Assembly: GCF_038446955.1 (NCBI RefSeq) | Contig: NZ_CP151803.1 | Coordinates: forward strand, 3,286,001 to 3,350,000 | From: Pedobacter sp. FW305-3-2-15-E-R2A2 | GTDB lineage: Bacteria; Bacteroidota; Bacteroidia; Sphingobacteriales; Sphingobacteriaceae | Length of the DNA stretch: 64,000 nucleotides | Reading direction: 5' to 3' | Part shown: positions 42,321-51,255 of the stretch, one piece after another | How the letters are laid out: every line of letters starts with the position of its first letter | Numbering within the stretch: position 1 is the stretch's first letter | The notes under the pieces: model-generated | What the model saw: only the letters and a program-made list of their open reading frames with translations | Told to the model about the DNA's origin: nothing | Databases searched by the model: none | Made by a program: the position numbers and the translations under genes

Positions 42321-45020
42321 ATGTACAAAAGATGTACCCGAAGGAAACAATTCTTGAAATTTCTGTTTTTTATTTGCAGTATTTTATACCTGCCCTACAG
42401 CAGTTACGGGCAGCAAAACCAGCTATTAGAAAAGACGTTGAGCCTACAGTTGAAGAATGTAACGCTGGGAGATGCATTAAAGGCGCTTGGAGATCAAACA
42501 GGTGTACAGTTTTCCTATAGTAGTACGCAGTTAAATACACAACGAAGAGTGAATGTGGATATCAGGCAGCAATCACTAAAAGATGCACTATCCGATTTGT
42601 TGGGGCAGGAGCTTAAAGGTCTTAGCCTGAGCGGGACACAGGTAACGATTCAGACTTCCGGAGGCAAAGGCAGCGTTAAAGGAACGGTTAAAACGAGCGA
42701 CGGAAAAGCAGCTGAGTTTGTTACGGTAGGCATTAAGGGCTTAAAAAGCGCCCAGGTAGATGCTAAAGGAAATTACTTGCTGAAAGATCTTGAAGCTGGT
42801 AAATATACCTTGATTGCCAGTTTTGTTGGTTTGGGCGTTCAGCAAAAAGAAGTAACCGTACTTGCGGGACAAACAATTTCTCAGAATTTTGTGCTGGTAG
42901 AAAGCAATGACCAATTGGAAGAAGTGGTGATTAACGGTGGGAGCACCAATAAGTTCTCTGTAAAAAAAACCACTACTTCTGCGAAGATGCCATTGGGTAA
43001 CCTCGAAAACCCGCAGGTGTATACCACCATTCCAAAGACGCTGCTAACAGAGCAAATGGTGACAGAGTTCAGTATGGCCCTGAAAAATAGTCCGGGCGTA
43101 TATAAGGTTCAAGGCTCCAGAGGGATCAATAGTGAAGGTGCTTCCTATTACAGTATGCGTGGCTTCAGATCAGAGGCGGCATTAATGGATGGTGTTCCTG
43201 CACAAACTAATGGGGAAGTTGAACCCGCAAACATTGAACGTGTAGAGCTGATCAAGGGACCTTCCGGCACCTTGTTTGGAGGAGCAGTGGTCTCTTTCGG
43301 TGGCTTGATTAATATTGTCACTAAAAAGCCAGTGGATACACTGGGTGGAGAAGTAAGCTTTACTACAGGTAGTTATGGCTTGAGACGCCTTAGTGCAGAC
43401 GTCTACGGGCCTGCAGATCCGGTAGATAAAGATAAAAAATTGCTGTTCAGGATGAATGCGGCTTACCAGAACCAACAGTCATTTCAGGATGCCGGTTTCA
43501 GAAAGTCGATATTTTTTGCCCCCTCGCTGGAATACCGTGCAAGCAAAAGACTAAACATCAGTGTGAATGCGGGCTTTTATCAGCTGGAAGGAACAAGCCC
43601 TTCCGTGATCTTTTTGAACAGAACACGTAATTATATAGCGAAAGCGCCATCCGAACTGAATTTTAACTGGAACAGATCTTATACCAATAATGACCTGACC
43701 ATGAAAAACCCGACCCTGAATTTTAGGTCACAGATAACTTATAAACTTTCCGATCAATGGACTTCACAGACCATTTATTCGATTAATAGCCGTAAGTCTG
43801 ATGGCTTTTACCAATACCAGTTTATACGTACGGCAAAAGACAATATGATGGAGCGGACGCTCTCAAAGCAATACTCTGTGAATACATCCAGAGATTTACA
43901 ACAGAATTTTACGGGCGATTTTAACTTGTTTGGTTTGCGTAACAGAATGGTGGTTGGTTTCGATTACCTGAACCAGACGGTTCGTAACAACAGTTCACCT
44001 TATATTGTGTTTGACAGCGTAGACGGGACGAATCCTGCAGATGCAAATTATGCGAAGATCAACCGCGCCGCAGTAGAAGCCGGACTGACGAAAAGTAAGG
44101 ATCCCCGCACCTGGAACTATGGCGAAAATAACATTTATGGTGCTTATGCTTCCAATGTGCTGAACCTGACTGACCGGTTAATGGCGATGTTGAGCTTAAG
44201 GGTAGACCGCTTCCAGAACAAAGGCGTTTTTAACCGCAATACCAATCTGCATACGGGTCAGTATATGCAAACTGCGATCTCTCCAAAGTTCGGCTTGGTT
44301 TACCAGGTACTGAAAGACAGGATTTTGTTATTTGGAAATTATATGAATGGCTTTAGTAATGTGGCCCCGGTAACACAACCAGAAGGTTCAGGCGCTTCCT
44401 CAACTTTCAAACCACAGCAATCCAATCAGTTTGAGGGAGGTGCGAAAATGGATCTGTTCCAGGGTAAATTAAGTTTTACTGCCAGCGTATACGATATTGA
44501 AGTGAACAACATGACCTGGAGAGAGGACATTAGCGTGAATGGTAAAAATTATCCGGTTACCTTACAGGGAGGTACTCAGAAAAGTAAAGGAATAGAACTC
44601 GAGCTGATTGCGAATCCATTTGAAGGTTTGAACGTCATTGCGGGTTATGCGTACAACGACAGCAAGCTGATTGAAGGAACCCCTGCGCTTGAAGGAAGAC
44701 GCCCGGCTTTTGCAGGGCCCTCAACCCTGATCAATTCCTGGATCAGTTATGCCATTCCACGTGGGGACCTGAAAGGCATTGGCCTCGGTGCCGGAGTAAA
44801 TTATATTGGCAAACATGTAACGGGGAATTCGGCAATCACCGGTGTATTCACTTTGCCTTCTTATGTGATGGCAACCGCAACTGTGTTTTATGATAAACCA
44901 AAATACAGATTGGGCTTTAAAGTTGACAATTTAACAGACGAACTATATTTTACAGGAATAGGGGTGTTGAGCCCACAAATGCCAAGAACTTTCGCCGCAA
45001 ATGCCACTTTCAAATTTTAA
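42321..45020 (+). CDS. TonB-dependent siderophore-type receptor with STN signalling domain
   Basis: 899 aa. Signal peptide to about residue 31, STN domain about 40-110 (LQLKNVTLGDALKALGDQTGVQFSYS), a carboxypeptidase-regulatory-like domain about 118-200 (GSVKGTVKTSDGKAAEFVTV...), the plug with EEVVINGG and SMRGFRSEAALMDGVPAQTNGEVEPANIERVELIKGPSGTLFG, then the barrel ending PRTFAANATFKF. The single-domain plug and FGGAVVSFGGLINIVTKKP resemble ferric-siderophore receptors rather than SusC. The STN domain signals to FecR encoded upstream. It overlaps the PepSY gene by 20 bases, so iron release from a siderophore is the likely purpose of the unit. Confidence 0.94.
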   Translation: MYKRCTRRKQFLKFLFFICSILYLPYSSYGQQNQLLEKTLSLQLKNVTLGDALKALGDQTGVQFSYSSTQLNTQRRVNVDIRQQSLKDALSDLLGQELKGLSLSGTQVTIQTSGGKGSVKGTVKTSDGKAAEFVTVGIKGLKSAQVDAKGNYLLKDLEAGKYTLIASFVGLGVQQKEVTVLAGQTISQNFVLVESNDQLEEVVINGGSTNKFSVKKTTTSAKMPLGNLENPQVYTTIPKTLLTEQMVTEFSMALKNSPGVYKVQGSRGINSEGASYYSMRGFRSEAALMDGVPAQTNGEVEPANIERVELIKGPSGTLFGGAVVSFGGLINIVTKKPVDTLGGEVSFTTGSYGLRRLSADVYGPADPVDKDKKLLFRMNAAYQNQQSFQDAGFRKSIFFAPSLEYRASKRLNISVNAGFYQLEGTSPSVIFLNRTRNYIAKAPSELNFNWNRSYTNNDLTMKNPTLNFRSQITYKLSDQWTSQTIYSINSRKSDGFYQYQFIRTAKDNMMERTLSKQYSVNTSRDLQQNFTGDFNLFGLRNRMVVGFDYLNQTVRNNSSPYIVFDSVDGTNPADANYAKINRAAVEAGLTKSKDPRTWNYGENNIYGAYASNVLNLTDRLMAMLSLRVDRFQNKGVFNRNTNLHTGQYMQTAISPKFGLVYQVLKDRILLFGNYMNGFSNVAPVTQPEGSGASSTFKPQQSNQFEGGAKMDLFQGKLSFTASVYDIEVNNMTWREDISVNGKNYPVTLQGGTQKSKGIELELIANPFEGLNVIAGYAYNDSKLIEGTPALEGRRPAFAGPSTLINSWISYAIPRGDLKGIGLGAGVNYIGKHVTGNSAITGVFTLPSYVMATATVFYDKPKYRLGFKVDNLTDELYFTGIGVLSPQMPRTFAANATFKF

Positions 45021-46104
45021 GAAAACCACACACTTTTTACACCTCTGGCTCGGATTGTTTTCCGGGCTGGTGGTGTTTATACTCGGACTTACCGGTGCCA
45101 TCTACGCCTTCAGCGATGAAATCAAAGAATGGGTGTATCAAGACAGGTTATATGTGGAGGCTCCGGCAGGTGCTGCAAGATTGCCATTAAGCAAGTTGTT
45201 ACCAATAGCGGAACAGGCAATGGGTAAAGACCGCAAAATTTCACGTGGGGAGCTTTCGCAGGCTAAGGGCCGTACGTATATGTTTCGGGCGATGAAGCTC
45301 AACAGGAAGGCCTTTGGTTATTGGAATTATTACGAGTATTATCATAAGGTTTATCTGAATCCTTATACCGGACAAGTGGTATTTAAGGAAAATGCCAAAA
45401 GGGAGTTTTTTACCGTGGTACTCGCCTTGCACATGAACCTGTTGATGGGCGATAATGTTGGGCATTTCATTATACGCTGGTCGGTGGTTTGTTTTGTTGT
45501 TTTATTGCTGTCGGGTATGGTGTTGTGGTGGCCAAAGAAATGGAAACGGAAGCAGTTGAAGAAGAATTTTAAGGTGAAATGGGATGCGAAGTTCAAACGC
45601 CTGAACTACGATTTACACAATGTATTTGGCTTTTATAGTCTTTTGGTTTTATTGATCATTGCATTGACGGGATTAATGTGGTCCTTTGAACTGACGACAG
45701 AGAAGAAGTCAAAGGTCTTGTCTGATACCACAAAGATAGTCGACATGATGCCGGCAGACCTGATTTTGAATCAGGCACTGAAAGCATCTCCGAAAACGGC
45801 TTATTTCCTGTATAATTTTCCCGTTGCAAAAAGCGGAACGGTAAATGTTTCCGCCTACCAAAGCGACATGAATCTATACGATCGGGTACAGTACCGCTTT
45901 GATCGCTACAGTGGCAAGTTGCTGCAAAAAGGGCTGGAGTTTAACAAGCAGGCGATAGGAGCACAGCTCATTTCGATGAATTATGATCTTCATACAGGCA
46001 GTGCCTTGGGACTGACAGGGAAAATATTGGCTTTCTTTGCAGGACTGATTGCTATGGGATTACCGGTTACCGGTTTTCTGATTTGGTGGAAAAGGGAGAA
46101 GTAG
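45001..46104 (+). CDS. PepSY-associated TM protein, siderophore-reductase-like
   Basis: 367 aa. Four membrane helices: FLHLWLGLFSGLVVFILGLTGAIYAF, IIRWSVVCFVVLLLSGMVLWWPK, LNYDLHNVFGFYSLLVLLIIALTGLMWSFE and LTGKILAFFAGLIAMGLPVTGFLIWW. Conserved histidines (HLWLG, HMNLLMG, DLHNVFG, DLHTGSALG) fit haem- or metal-binding in the PepSY_TM family. Members beside siderophore receptors reduce or help release ferric iron in the periplasm. It starts inside the receptor gene (20-base overlap), and its end overlaps by 38 bases the convergent membrane protein gene. Confidence 0.9.
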   Translation: MPLSNFKKTTHFLHLWLGLFSGLVVFILGLTGAIYAFSDEIKEWVYQDRLYVEAPAGAARLPLSKLLPIAEQAMGKDRKISRGELSQAKGRTYMFRAMKLNRKAFGYWNYYEYYHKVYLNPYTGQVVFKENAKREFFTVVLALHMNLLMGDNVGHFIIRWSVVCFVVLLLSGMVLWWPKKWKRKQLKKNFKVKWDAKFKRLNYDLHNVFGFYSLLVLLIIALTGLMWSFELTTEKKSKVLSDTTKIVDMMPADLILNQALKASPKTAYFLYNFPVAKSGTVNVSAYQSDMNLYDRVQYRFDRYSGKLLQKGLEFNKQAIGAQLISMNYDLHTGSALGLTGKILAFFAGLIAMGLPVTGFLIWWKREK

Positions 46105-47035
46105 CAACCAGGCCAGCATTTTTGGATTGGTTAAAATCAGCATTTTCCCTTTTGCGTTTTTTCCAGAAAGCGATTAACGAAATGGTACACAAGGCGATGA
46201 AAATGACCAGGCAAATTGACCAAAGCAAAAGCGTTAGCAAGTACCTGTAATAGGAGATGTATTTAAATAATATATATGCTGATAGTGGCCTTAGCTTTCT
46301 AACAGTATCTATAGGGTGGCTTCCACTATCTGTAAAATACTCCCGGTAATTACCTGTTCTGACGTACCAGACTTTTCCCAATGAATTTTTAGTGAGTGTA
46401 TCAGGTAAAGTGATTTTTTTAAAATAGTTTAATTTTCGAATATTTAAAGGAATGACAGGTGCGTCAGTGATCTTTTCATTGCAGTCGATGGACTCATAGT
46501 GATCGTCTTTCCAGTACATACATTTTTGGGTTGAAACTAAGCCATTAAACATACTGGGTGTTTTATCTTTCCAGAAGAAAAAAGTGCCCGCCACAAGAAC
46601 AAGACCAATACTTACAATGATGGCGTTACGTATTGGTGGCTTGGGGGGCATTGGTGGCTTTGGTATATCAGGTGGGGCGGACTGGCTGATATATTTTGTA
46701 AAAGGTCTTTGATTGAAATCTACTAACCAAGCTAAAAGCTCTATATACTTCCGATTAGGGCTACTGATGTCTCCTTTGAGAATTTTTGGCATTTGTTTAT
46801 ATTGAACTGCCTTGGAATTTTCAATATTTCTGGCAAATCCGATCTCTTTATCTGCAGCACCAAAGAACAATCTTAATGCTTCATCGTCATTACTGAGCGG
46901 CCTTTCCCTAAAAACAGTAATACATTCATTTCTAAAATCTCCAGGTGTTGGATTCGATAAATTTTGAGAAAGCGTCTTATCAGTTCTCTTCTTTTCGCAG
47001 TCAGCAAGAATGGCTTTTAAATAATCCTCAAACAT
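46067..47035 (-). CDS. Uncharacterised membrane protein, CMYWxxDHYESxxC family (copy 2)
   Basis: 322 aa paralogue of the protein at 3288-4247. The N-terminal helical domain (residues 1-112) has the same GECxxVFRER / LFFGAADK / KILKGDISSP / ELLAWLVDFNQRPF pattern. A Pro-rich linker follows, then a membrane helix at about 138-155 and the envelope domain with CMYWKDDHYESIDC (Cys172 to Cys185) and PLN...GKVWYVRTGNYREYFTDSGSHPIDTVRKLRPLSAYI. Unlike copy 1 it has a second membrane helix (about 265-291) and a 30-residue basic tail. The tail is encoded in the overlap with the PepSY gene and may be an extension by stop-codon loss. Confidence 0.8.
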   Translation of the reverse strand: MFEDYLKAILADCEKKRTDKTLSQNLSNPTPGDFRNECITVFRERPLSNDDEALRLFFGAADKEIGFARNIENSKAVQYKQMPKILKGDISSPNRKYIELLAWLVDFNQRPFTKYISQSAPPDIPKPPMPPKPPIRNAIIVSIGLVLVAGTFFFWKDKTPSMFNGLVSTQKCMYWKDDHYESIDCNEKITDAPVIPLNIRKLNYFKKITLPDTLTKNSLGKVWYVRTGNYREYFTDSGSHPIDTVRKLRPLSAYILFKYISYYRYLLTLLLWSICLVIFIALCTISLIAFWKKRKRENADFNQSKNAGLVATSPFSTKSENR

Positions 47036-47229
47036 TTTTGGAAAGCATTAATTGACGAAAATAGAAGAGGTTTTTAAAACTCCTGAAGCATCGTCTGGAT
47101 TTCATATGTGGTGTGTAGTTGTTGATTTTCAAAATTATTTCAAAAATTGCTCATGGCTTTACGGTTTCCCGTAAGTAAAGAGATTTGAACATCTATACTT
47201 TTGACAAGCTCAACAAAAAAAATATAAAG

Positions 47230-47457
47230 ATGACCTGGAGTTTTCATAAGCGAATAAAAATCATCCCGGTAGTTCATTTGAACTTAAGCAAAGGTGGTAT
47301 GTCAACCGCTGTAGGGATAAAAAGGGCAAGCATGCCTCAGCCTCAAATTTATAATCAAGATCGACTGGCAACGGTTTCGGGACTATCAGTCTACCGAAGA
47401 ATTTGGGCTTGCATTCAGAGACTATCAGGCAAGAATTATACGATTGAAATAGCTTAA
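47230..47457 (+). CDS. DUF4236 protein, degenerate
   Basis: 75 aa from ATG 47230. A TTG at 47185 is in frame but would add non-family residues. The start MTWSFHKRIKIIPVVHLNLSKGGMSTAVGIKRAS matches DUF4236 (RFRKRIKIxPGVxLNxSKSGxSTSxGxxGA). The expected glycine-rich continuation and the PGTGxxY motif are replaced by a poorly matching stretch (MPQPQIYNQDRLATVSGLSVYRR). It may be decayed or diverged. It is 12 bases upstream of the PLD-fold gene, and probably in the same operon. Confidence 0.65.
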   Translation: MTWSFHKRIKIIPVVHLNLSKGGMSTAVGIKRASMPQPQIYNQDRLATVSGLSVYRRIWACIQRLSGKNYTIEIA

Positions 47458-47469
47458 AACTTAAATATT

Positions 47470-49467
47470 ATGCTTACAGAAAACGCTCAACTTGATCAAC
47501 AGGTATTGCACAATAATAAAGAGATTTTTTCTCGTATCGTCGAAGAGCTCGAAGGAGCTGAATTCGAGATTTTAATTGCTACTGCCTGGTTTACTGATGA
47601 TGAGTTATTTGACATCATCAAACGTAAGGCCATCCAGAATATAAATATATCGCTGATTATAGCAGACAATCAGGAGAATCTTAAACTGGATTTCGACGAA
47701 CTTGCTTTGTTGGGCGTTTCGGTAACCAGGATAAAAAACGTCGGATATGGGATGATGAATCAGAAGTTTTGCGTAATTGACAAGCGGGTTGCACTTCATG
47801 GTTCCTACAACTGGTCAGTAAATGCAAGGAAAAATAATCATGAAAGCATTATTGTAACCAATCACGCAGAAACGGTAGCGAATTTAATTACCAACTTTAA
47901 CGACATCAACCAGAAAGCCTCGATGCCTCGGGCTGAAACAGTTGTACCCAGCCCCCCTGAACTTTCCACTGTCGAATTAAAAATCGAAAATCACAGCGCT
48001 AAAGAACATGCCATTTTGGAATTTACCAAGGTACTCGATTCTATGATAGCTGCTGAAATTGGTAACTTTGACCGTAAAATGCTGAGGGGGCAGGGGTATG
48101 AGCGTTCCAGATTTAATAATGGGGATCACCAGGTACTCACCAAGTCTCTTGATACGGTTTATTCTGTTTTCATTAATGACATCGATGTGGTTGATGATAA
48201 GAAGAGACGTTTAATTACAAAGATTGATGAGCAGGAAGTGAAGAGCATTAATACCTTCGAGGAAAACCTGAATTTACAATTACAGACGGCTGAAGCAGCA
48301 TCTGAAAACGAAACTTTAAATGCAAAAAATACCCTCATCAGCCTAAGGTCAGAGAGCGAAAAAAATAAACAGGAAATTCAGGGCCTTAAAACAGATAAAA
48401 TCACCTTTCATGAAAAAGAGGTGGCAGGGATTAAAGAGCGCATACGCGATGCACAGCGGAATTTCATTGCACCAAAATTTAAATGGTATGAGTTTATTCC
48501 GGTAGTTTTTGCCAATATAAGTCTGGTCACTTATCTTTTTATTTTTTATTCTTCTGCATGTTATATTCTATTATTTGCTGTTGAGGATTCAAAGGCAGCT
48601 AAAGCCGCTGGGCTGGATAGTATTCCGATGGAGATATTCAATCCCAAAGCATTAAGTTTAACTTTCTCAAAGGGAGTAGCAGGGGTGATTTTTATTTTGC
48701 TGTTTGTGAGTATTCCAATCTTTTGCGCGTTGATTAAACTGTTTACCAAGAAACAGTGGATTGCTGTTCTGATGTTTATCGTTGGAATTGGTTTTATTGA
48801 CGTTGCAATAGCCTATAAAGTTTCAGCTGCCATTTATGAAACTAAATTCGATGGCGGATATGAAAATGAAAAATGGCAAATGACCATGGCATTCGGCGAT
48901 CCAAATTTTTACCTGGTATTTCTATTGGGTGCTTCCGGTTTAATCATGCTAAAATTCGCTTTTGAAAAATTGATATCAATCTTCGAAGAGCGCAATCCTG
49001 ATATCGCCACCTTAAAAAATAGCCTGCTCATTAAACAGATGGATGAGGATGTGAAATTGCAGGAAGAAAAAATTCTTCTGATTAAAGCGAATGTTTATTC
49101 AATAGAAGCCATAAATATAGGTCTGGATGCGCAGTATAAAATAACTGAAGCCAGGCTGGAAGCCATACCCAACAAATTAAATCTGTTGAGAGAGATTAAA
49201 AAAACAGACCTGATTACTGGAAAACAACACATCAGAGATATTTCTACCATTTACAAAAGCCATGTGGAGAATGATCACCTTCCAATCTCCATCGATTCGC
49301 TTAACGACAGGATCAATATCTTCTTAGAGGGTTGGAATGATTACCTGCATGAGGAATATGCCGTATTAAAAGCAATCGAAAAATCGCGTGAGGCATTTGA
49401 TACAGCTGTACGTTGGCAAAATGAAAAGATAAGTAGTACACAAATAGATAAAAGGATAAAAATCTGA
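47470..49467 (+). CDS. PLD-fold (HxK-like, degenerate) protein fused to coiled coils and four TM helices
   Basis: 665 aa. Residues 10-135 form one phospholipase-D-type half domain. The catalytic block reads MNQKFCVID...GSYNWSVNARKNNHE: Lys99, Asp104, Gly111-Ser112, Asn114 and Glu125 are kept, but the catalytic His is Asn97. Residues about 165-340 are helical/coiled coil. Four membrane helices lie at about 342-500 (including LTFSKGVAGVIFILLFVSIPIFCALI and FYLVFLLGASGLIMLKFAF), then a cytoplasmic coiled coil to 665. The stop overlaps the next ATG (ATGA-type), so the VWA-like protein is coupled. A membrane-tethered single-HKD protein with the His lost suggests binding rather than cutting. Function unknown. 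Confidence 0.7.
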   Translation: MLTENAQLDQQVLHNNKEIFSRIVEELEGAEFEILIATAWFTDDELFDIIKRKAIQNINISLIIADNQENLKLDFDELALLGVSVTRIKNVGYGMMNQKFCVIDKRVALHGSYNWSVNARKNNHESIIVTNHAETVANLITNFNDINQKASMPRAETVVPSPPELSTVELKIENHSAKEHAILEFTKVLDSMIAAEIGNFDRKMLRGQGYERSRFNNGDHQVLTKSLDTVYSVFINDIDVVDDKKRRLITKIDEQEVKSINTFEENLNLQLQTAEAASENETLNAKNTLISLRSESEKNKQEIQGLKTDKITFHEKEVAGIKERIRDAQRNFIAPKFKWYEFIPVVFANISLVTYLFIFYSSACYILLFAVEDSKAAKAAGLDSIPMEIFNPKALSLTFSKGVAGVIFILLFVSIPIFCALIKLFTKKQWIAVLMFIVGIGFIDVAIAYKVSAAIYETKFDGGYENEKWQMTMAFGDPNFYLVFLLGASGLIMLKFAFEKLISIFEERNPDIATLKNSLLIKQMDEDVKLQEEKILLIKANVYSIEAINIGLDAQYKITEARLEAIPNKLNLLREIKKTDLITGKQHIRDISTIYKSHVENDHLPISIDSLNDRINIFLEGWNDYLHEEYAVLKAIEKSREAFDTAVRWQNEKISSTQIDKRIKI

Positions 49468-50411
49468 TGAGAAAATATATTTTAATAGGCCTCCTGGCGT
49501 TGCTGTCTGCAACGAAGTTGTCTGCCCAGAAACCAAATGAAATCACTCATTTTAACCTGATTTTTGCACCGGATTTATCGAACCGTTTAAATCCGAAACT
49601 ATATCCAAAAGCTGTTAATGATGCAGATATCGTTCAGGGGGCAATGGGGAAAATATGGCCGGATATCTTACGGATCGGGAGAGATGAGGGGCAACTGGAT
49701 CGGTATAGCGTTGATTTCATCAACAAAGGACTAATAGGTTTGTATAAAATCAATACCGACATATTGGTGATTGATTTTCAGTTATTTAAGAGACAGAGTG
49801 ACAGGATCAATTATATTTTAGCCAGAAACAGTGTACCACGTACTTTGAAGCAGGATGTGTCTGTGTTTATGGCTGAGTATCAGAAGTTTAATAATAAAGC
49901 CGCAATCTCCAATAATGGAGCGGATATCTGGACCTATTTTCAATCCGGTATTGACGACCGGATCGTGTTACCAGCCCTGTCAACCGGCGGTAGGCTGAAG
50001 CATAAATTCCGAAATGTAATGGTTTTAATGACCGATGGCTATATCGAGGCAGGTATCTATGGTAAGGGATATGATTTGAGTGCAGCAAAAGTGAAGGATT
50101 TTAGAAATGCATTTTTGAAATCGAATATAGACGACATGAATGTTTTCTTATCTAGAAATCCCAAATTCAAGATTAAGCCCGCTAAAAATCCCTTTCTGAA
50201 AGACCTGGAAGTGATTGTGTTGGAAATGTATGACCGCTCGCTCTCTAGAGCAGGTGCTGCTACCAGGCATCCTACAGACATGGAAATTATGAAATTAATC
50301 TGGACTGATTGGATGAGAAGTTCCGGGGTAAAAAGATTTGAACTTAAATCTACAGCCAGCAACAAATCCGAGGCCGTTAAATATATTATCGACTTCTTGA
50401 AAAAGCCATAA
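49467..50411 (+). CDS. Exported VWA-like protein, uncharacterised
   Basis: 314 aa with a signal peptide (residues 1-20, cleavage at LSA-QK). HFNLIFAPDLSNRLNPKLYPK resembles a MIDAS-type first loop (DxS), and NVMVLMTDGYIEAGIYGKGYDLS supplies a TDG loop, so a von Willebrand A-like fold is likely, though the third MIDAS Ser is Arg. Also visible are GADIWTYFQSGID and LEVIVLEMYDRSLSRAGAATRHPTDMEIMKLIWTDWM. I recall similar uncharacterised proteins in other Bacteroidota. It starts within the stop of the PLD-fold gene, so the two products probably act together across the inner membrane. Confidence 0.7.
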   Translation: MRKYILIGLLALLSATKLSAQKPNEITHFNLIFAPDLSNRLNPKLYPKAVNDADIVQGAMGKIWPDILRIGRDEGQLDRYSVDFINKGLIGLYKINTDILVIDFQLFKRQSDRINYILARNSVPRTLKQDVSVFMAEYQKFNNKAAISNNGADIWTYFQSGIDDRIVLPALSTGGRLKHKFRNVMVLMTDGYIEAGIYGKGYDLSAAKVKDFRNAFLKSNIDDMNVFLSRNPKFKIKPAKNPFLKDLEVIVLEMYDRSLSRAGAATRHPTDMEIMKLIWTDWMRSSGVKRFELKSTASNKSEAVKYIIDFLKKP

Positions 50412-50579
50412 AGCCAGTCTGATCTCCACGGTTATTCATTAGATAGGCACCCATTCATCCACTGCTATTGCCATAGACAAAGCATTCTATTGCATCCTTC
50501 CCCAGGCAAAGAAGTTCCCAGCCGATCGAAATCGGGTATTTGCTTTGAGGGCGGGCATCATCTTTTTATTCCGGTGTAA

Positions 50580-51245
50580 TCAGCTTCGTGTCCTTCTTTT
50601 TCTTCTGATCAGCAAAATGATGAGTAGAACAATTCCTGGAAGAACCAGCCAAGCCGCAACACTGCCAACGACATAACCAATATGATAAGCTGCGAATCCA
50701 GTTGCAGAAACGCCCTGTTCTAAACTGGTTTTATCGGCAATAATCGCAATGGAATTAAAGAATTTATCCCTTTCCGGCTTCGTTTTTAACTCATTTTCAG
50801 AAAGGGTCCAGAAGTCAATGGCCAGCATCACACCATTTAAGAATAAGATTCTTTTATATCTTAAGTCAGGCAGAAGAGGATTCGATGAAGATTTGTAGAC
50901 GATATCCAGGCCTTTAAGTCCATCAATTTCAAAAGGCTTTTGGCTGATTAGTTTTCCTTTCGATGCTTCAAGGACCCCATTTACATTTCCCTTATAGAAT
51001 TCATCAAGTTCGCTGGATTTTAGTTCAACGTGCTTGTTTTTTGATAAATCGATGATAACCACAACATAGGTCGCATTGGCCTCTGCATAGTGGAATGTTT
51101 GCTGACCTAAAGTGTCATTGGCCGCTGGTTTTGATGGGAAATTAATGCTGATCAGGTCTGCTAAATTTTGCTTGTAACCCTCTTGTGCTGCAGCTTGATG
51201 TAAGGTAGCAAAAAAGAGAATGATAAAGATGATATGGAGTTTCAT
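50580..51245 (-). CDS. Exported protein with C-terminal membrane anchor, unknown function
   Basis: 221 aa. Signal peptide 1-20 (cleavage AAA-QE), an extracytoplasmic beta-rich domain (ISINFPSKPAANDTLGQQTFHYAEANATYVVVIIDLS...), and a C-terminal membrane helix (IGYVVGSVAAWLVLPGIVLLIILLI) with a basic RRKRRTRS stop-transfer. This is a type I membrane protein with a large periplasmic part, resembling small PsbP/DUF-type stress proteins in shape only. It is convergent with the VWA-like gene and 10 bases downstream of the ROK gene. Confidence 0.65.
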   Translation of the reverse strand: MKLHIIFIILFFATLHQAAAQEGYKQNLADLISINFPSKPAANDTLGQQTFHYAEANATYVVVIIDLSKNKHVELKSSELDEFYKGNVNGVLEASKGKLISQKPFEIDGLKGLDIVYKSSSNPLLPDLRYKRILFLNGVMLAIDFWTLSENELKTKPERDKFFNSIAIIADKTSLEQGVSATGFAAYHIGYVVGSVAAWLVLPGIVLLIILLIRRKRRTRS

Positions 51246-51255
51246 ATAAGCGCGT

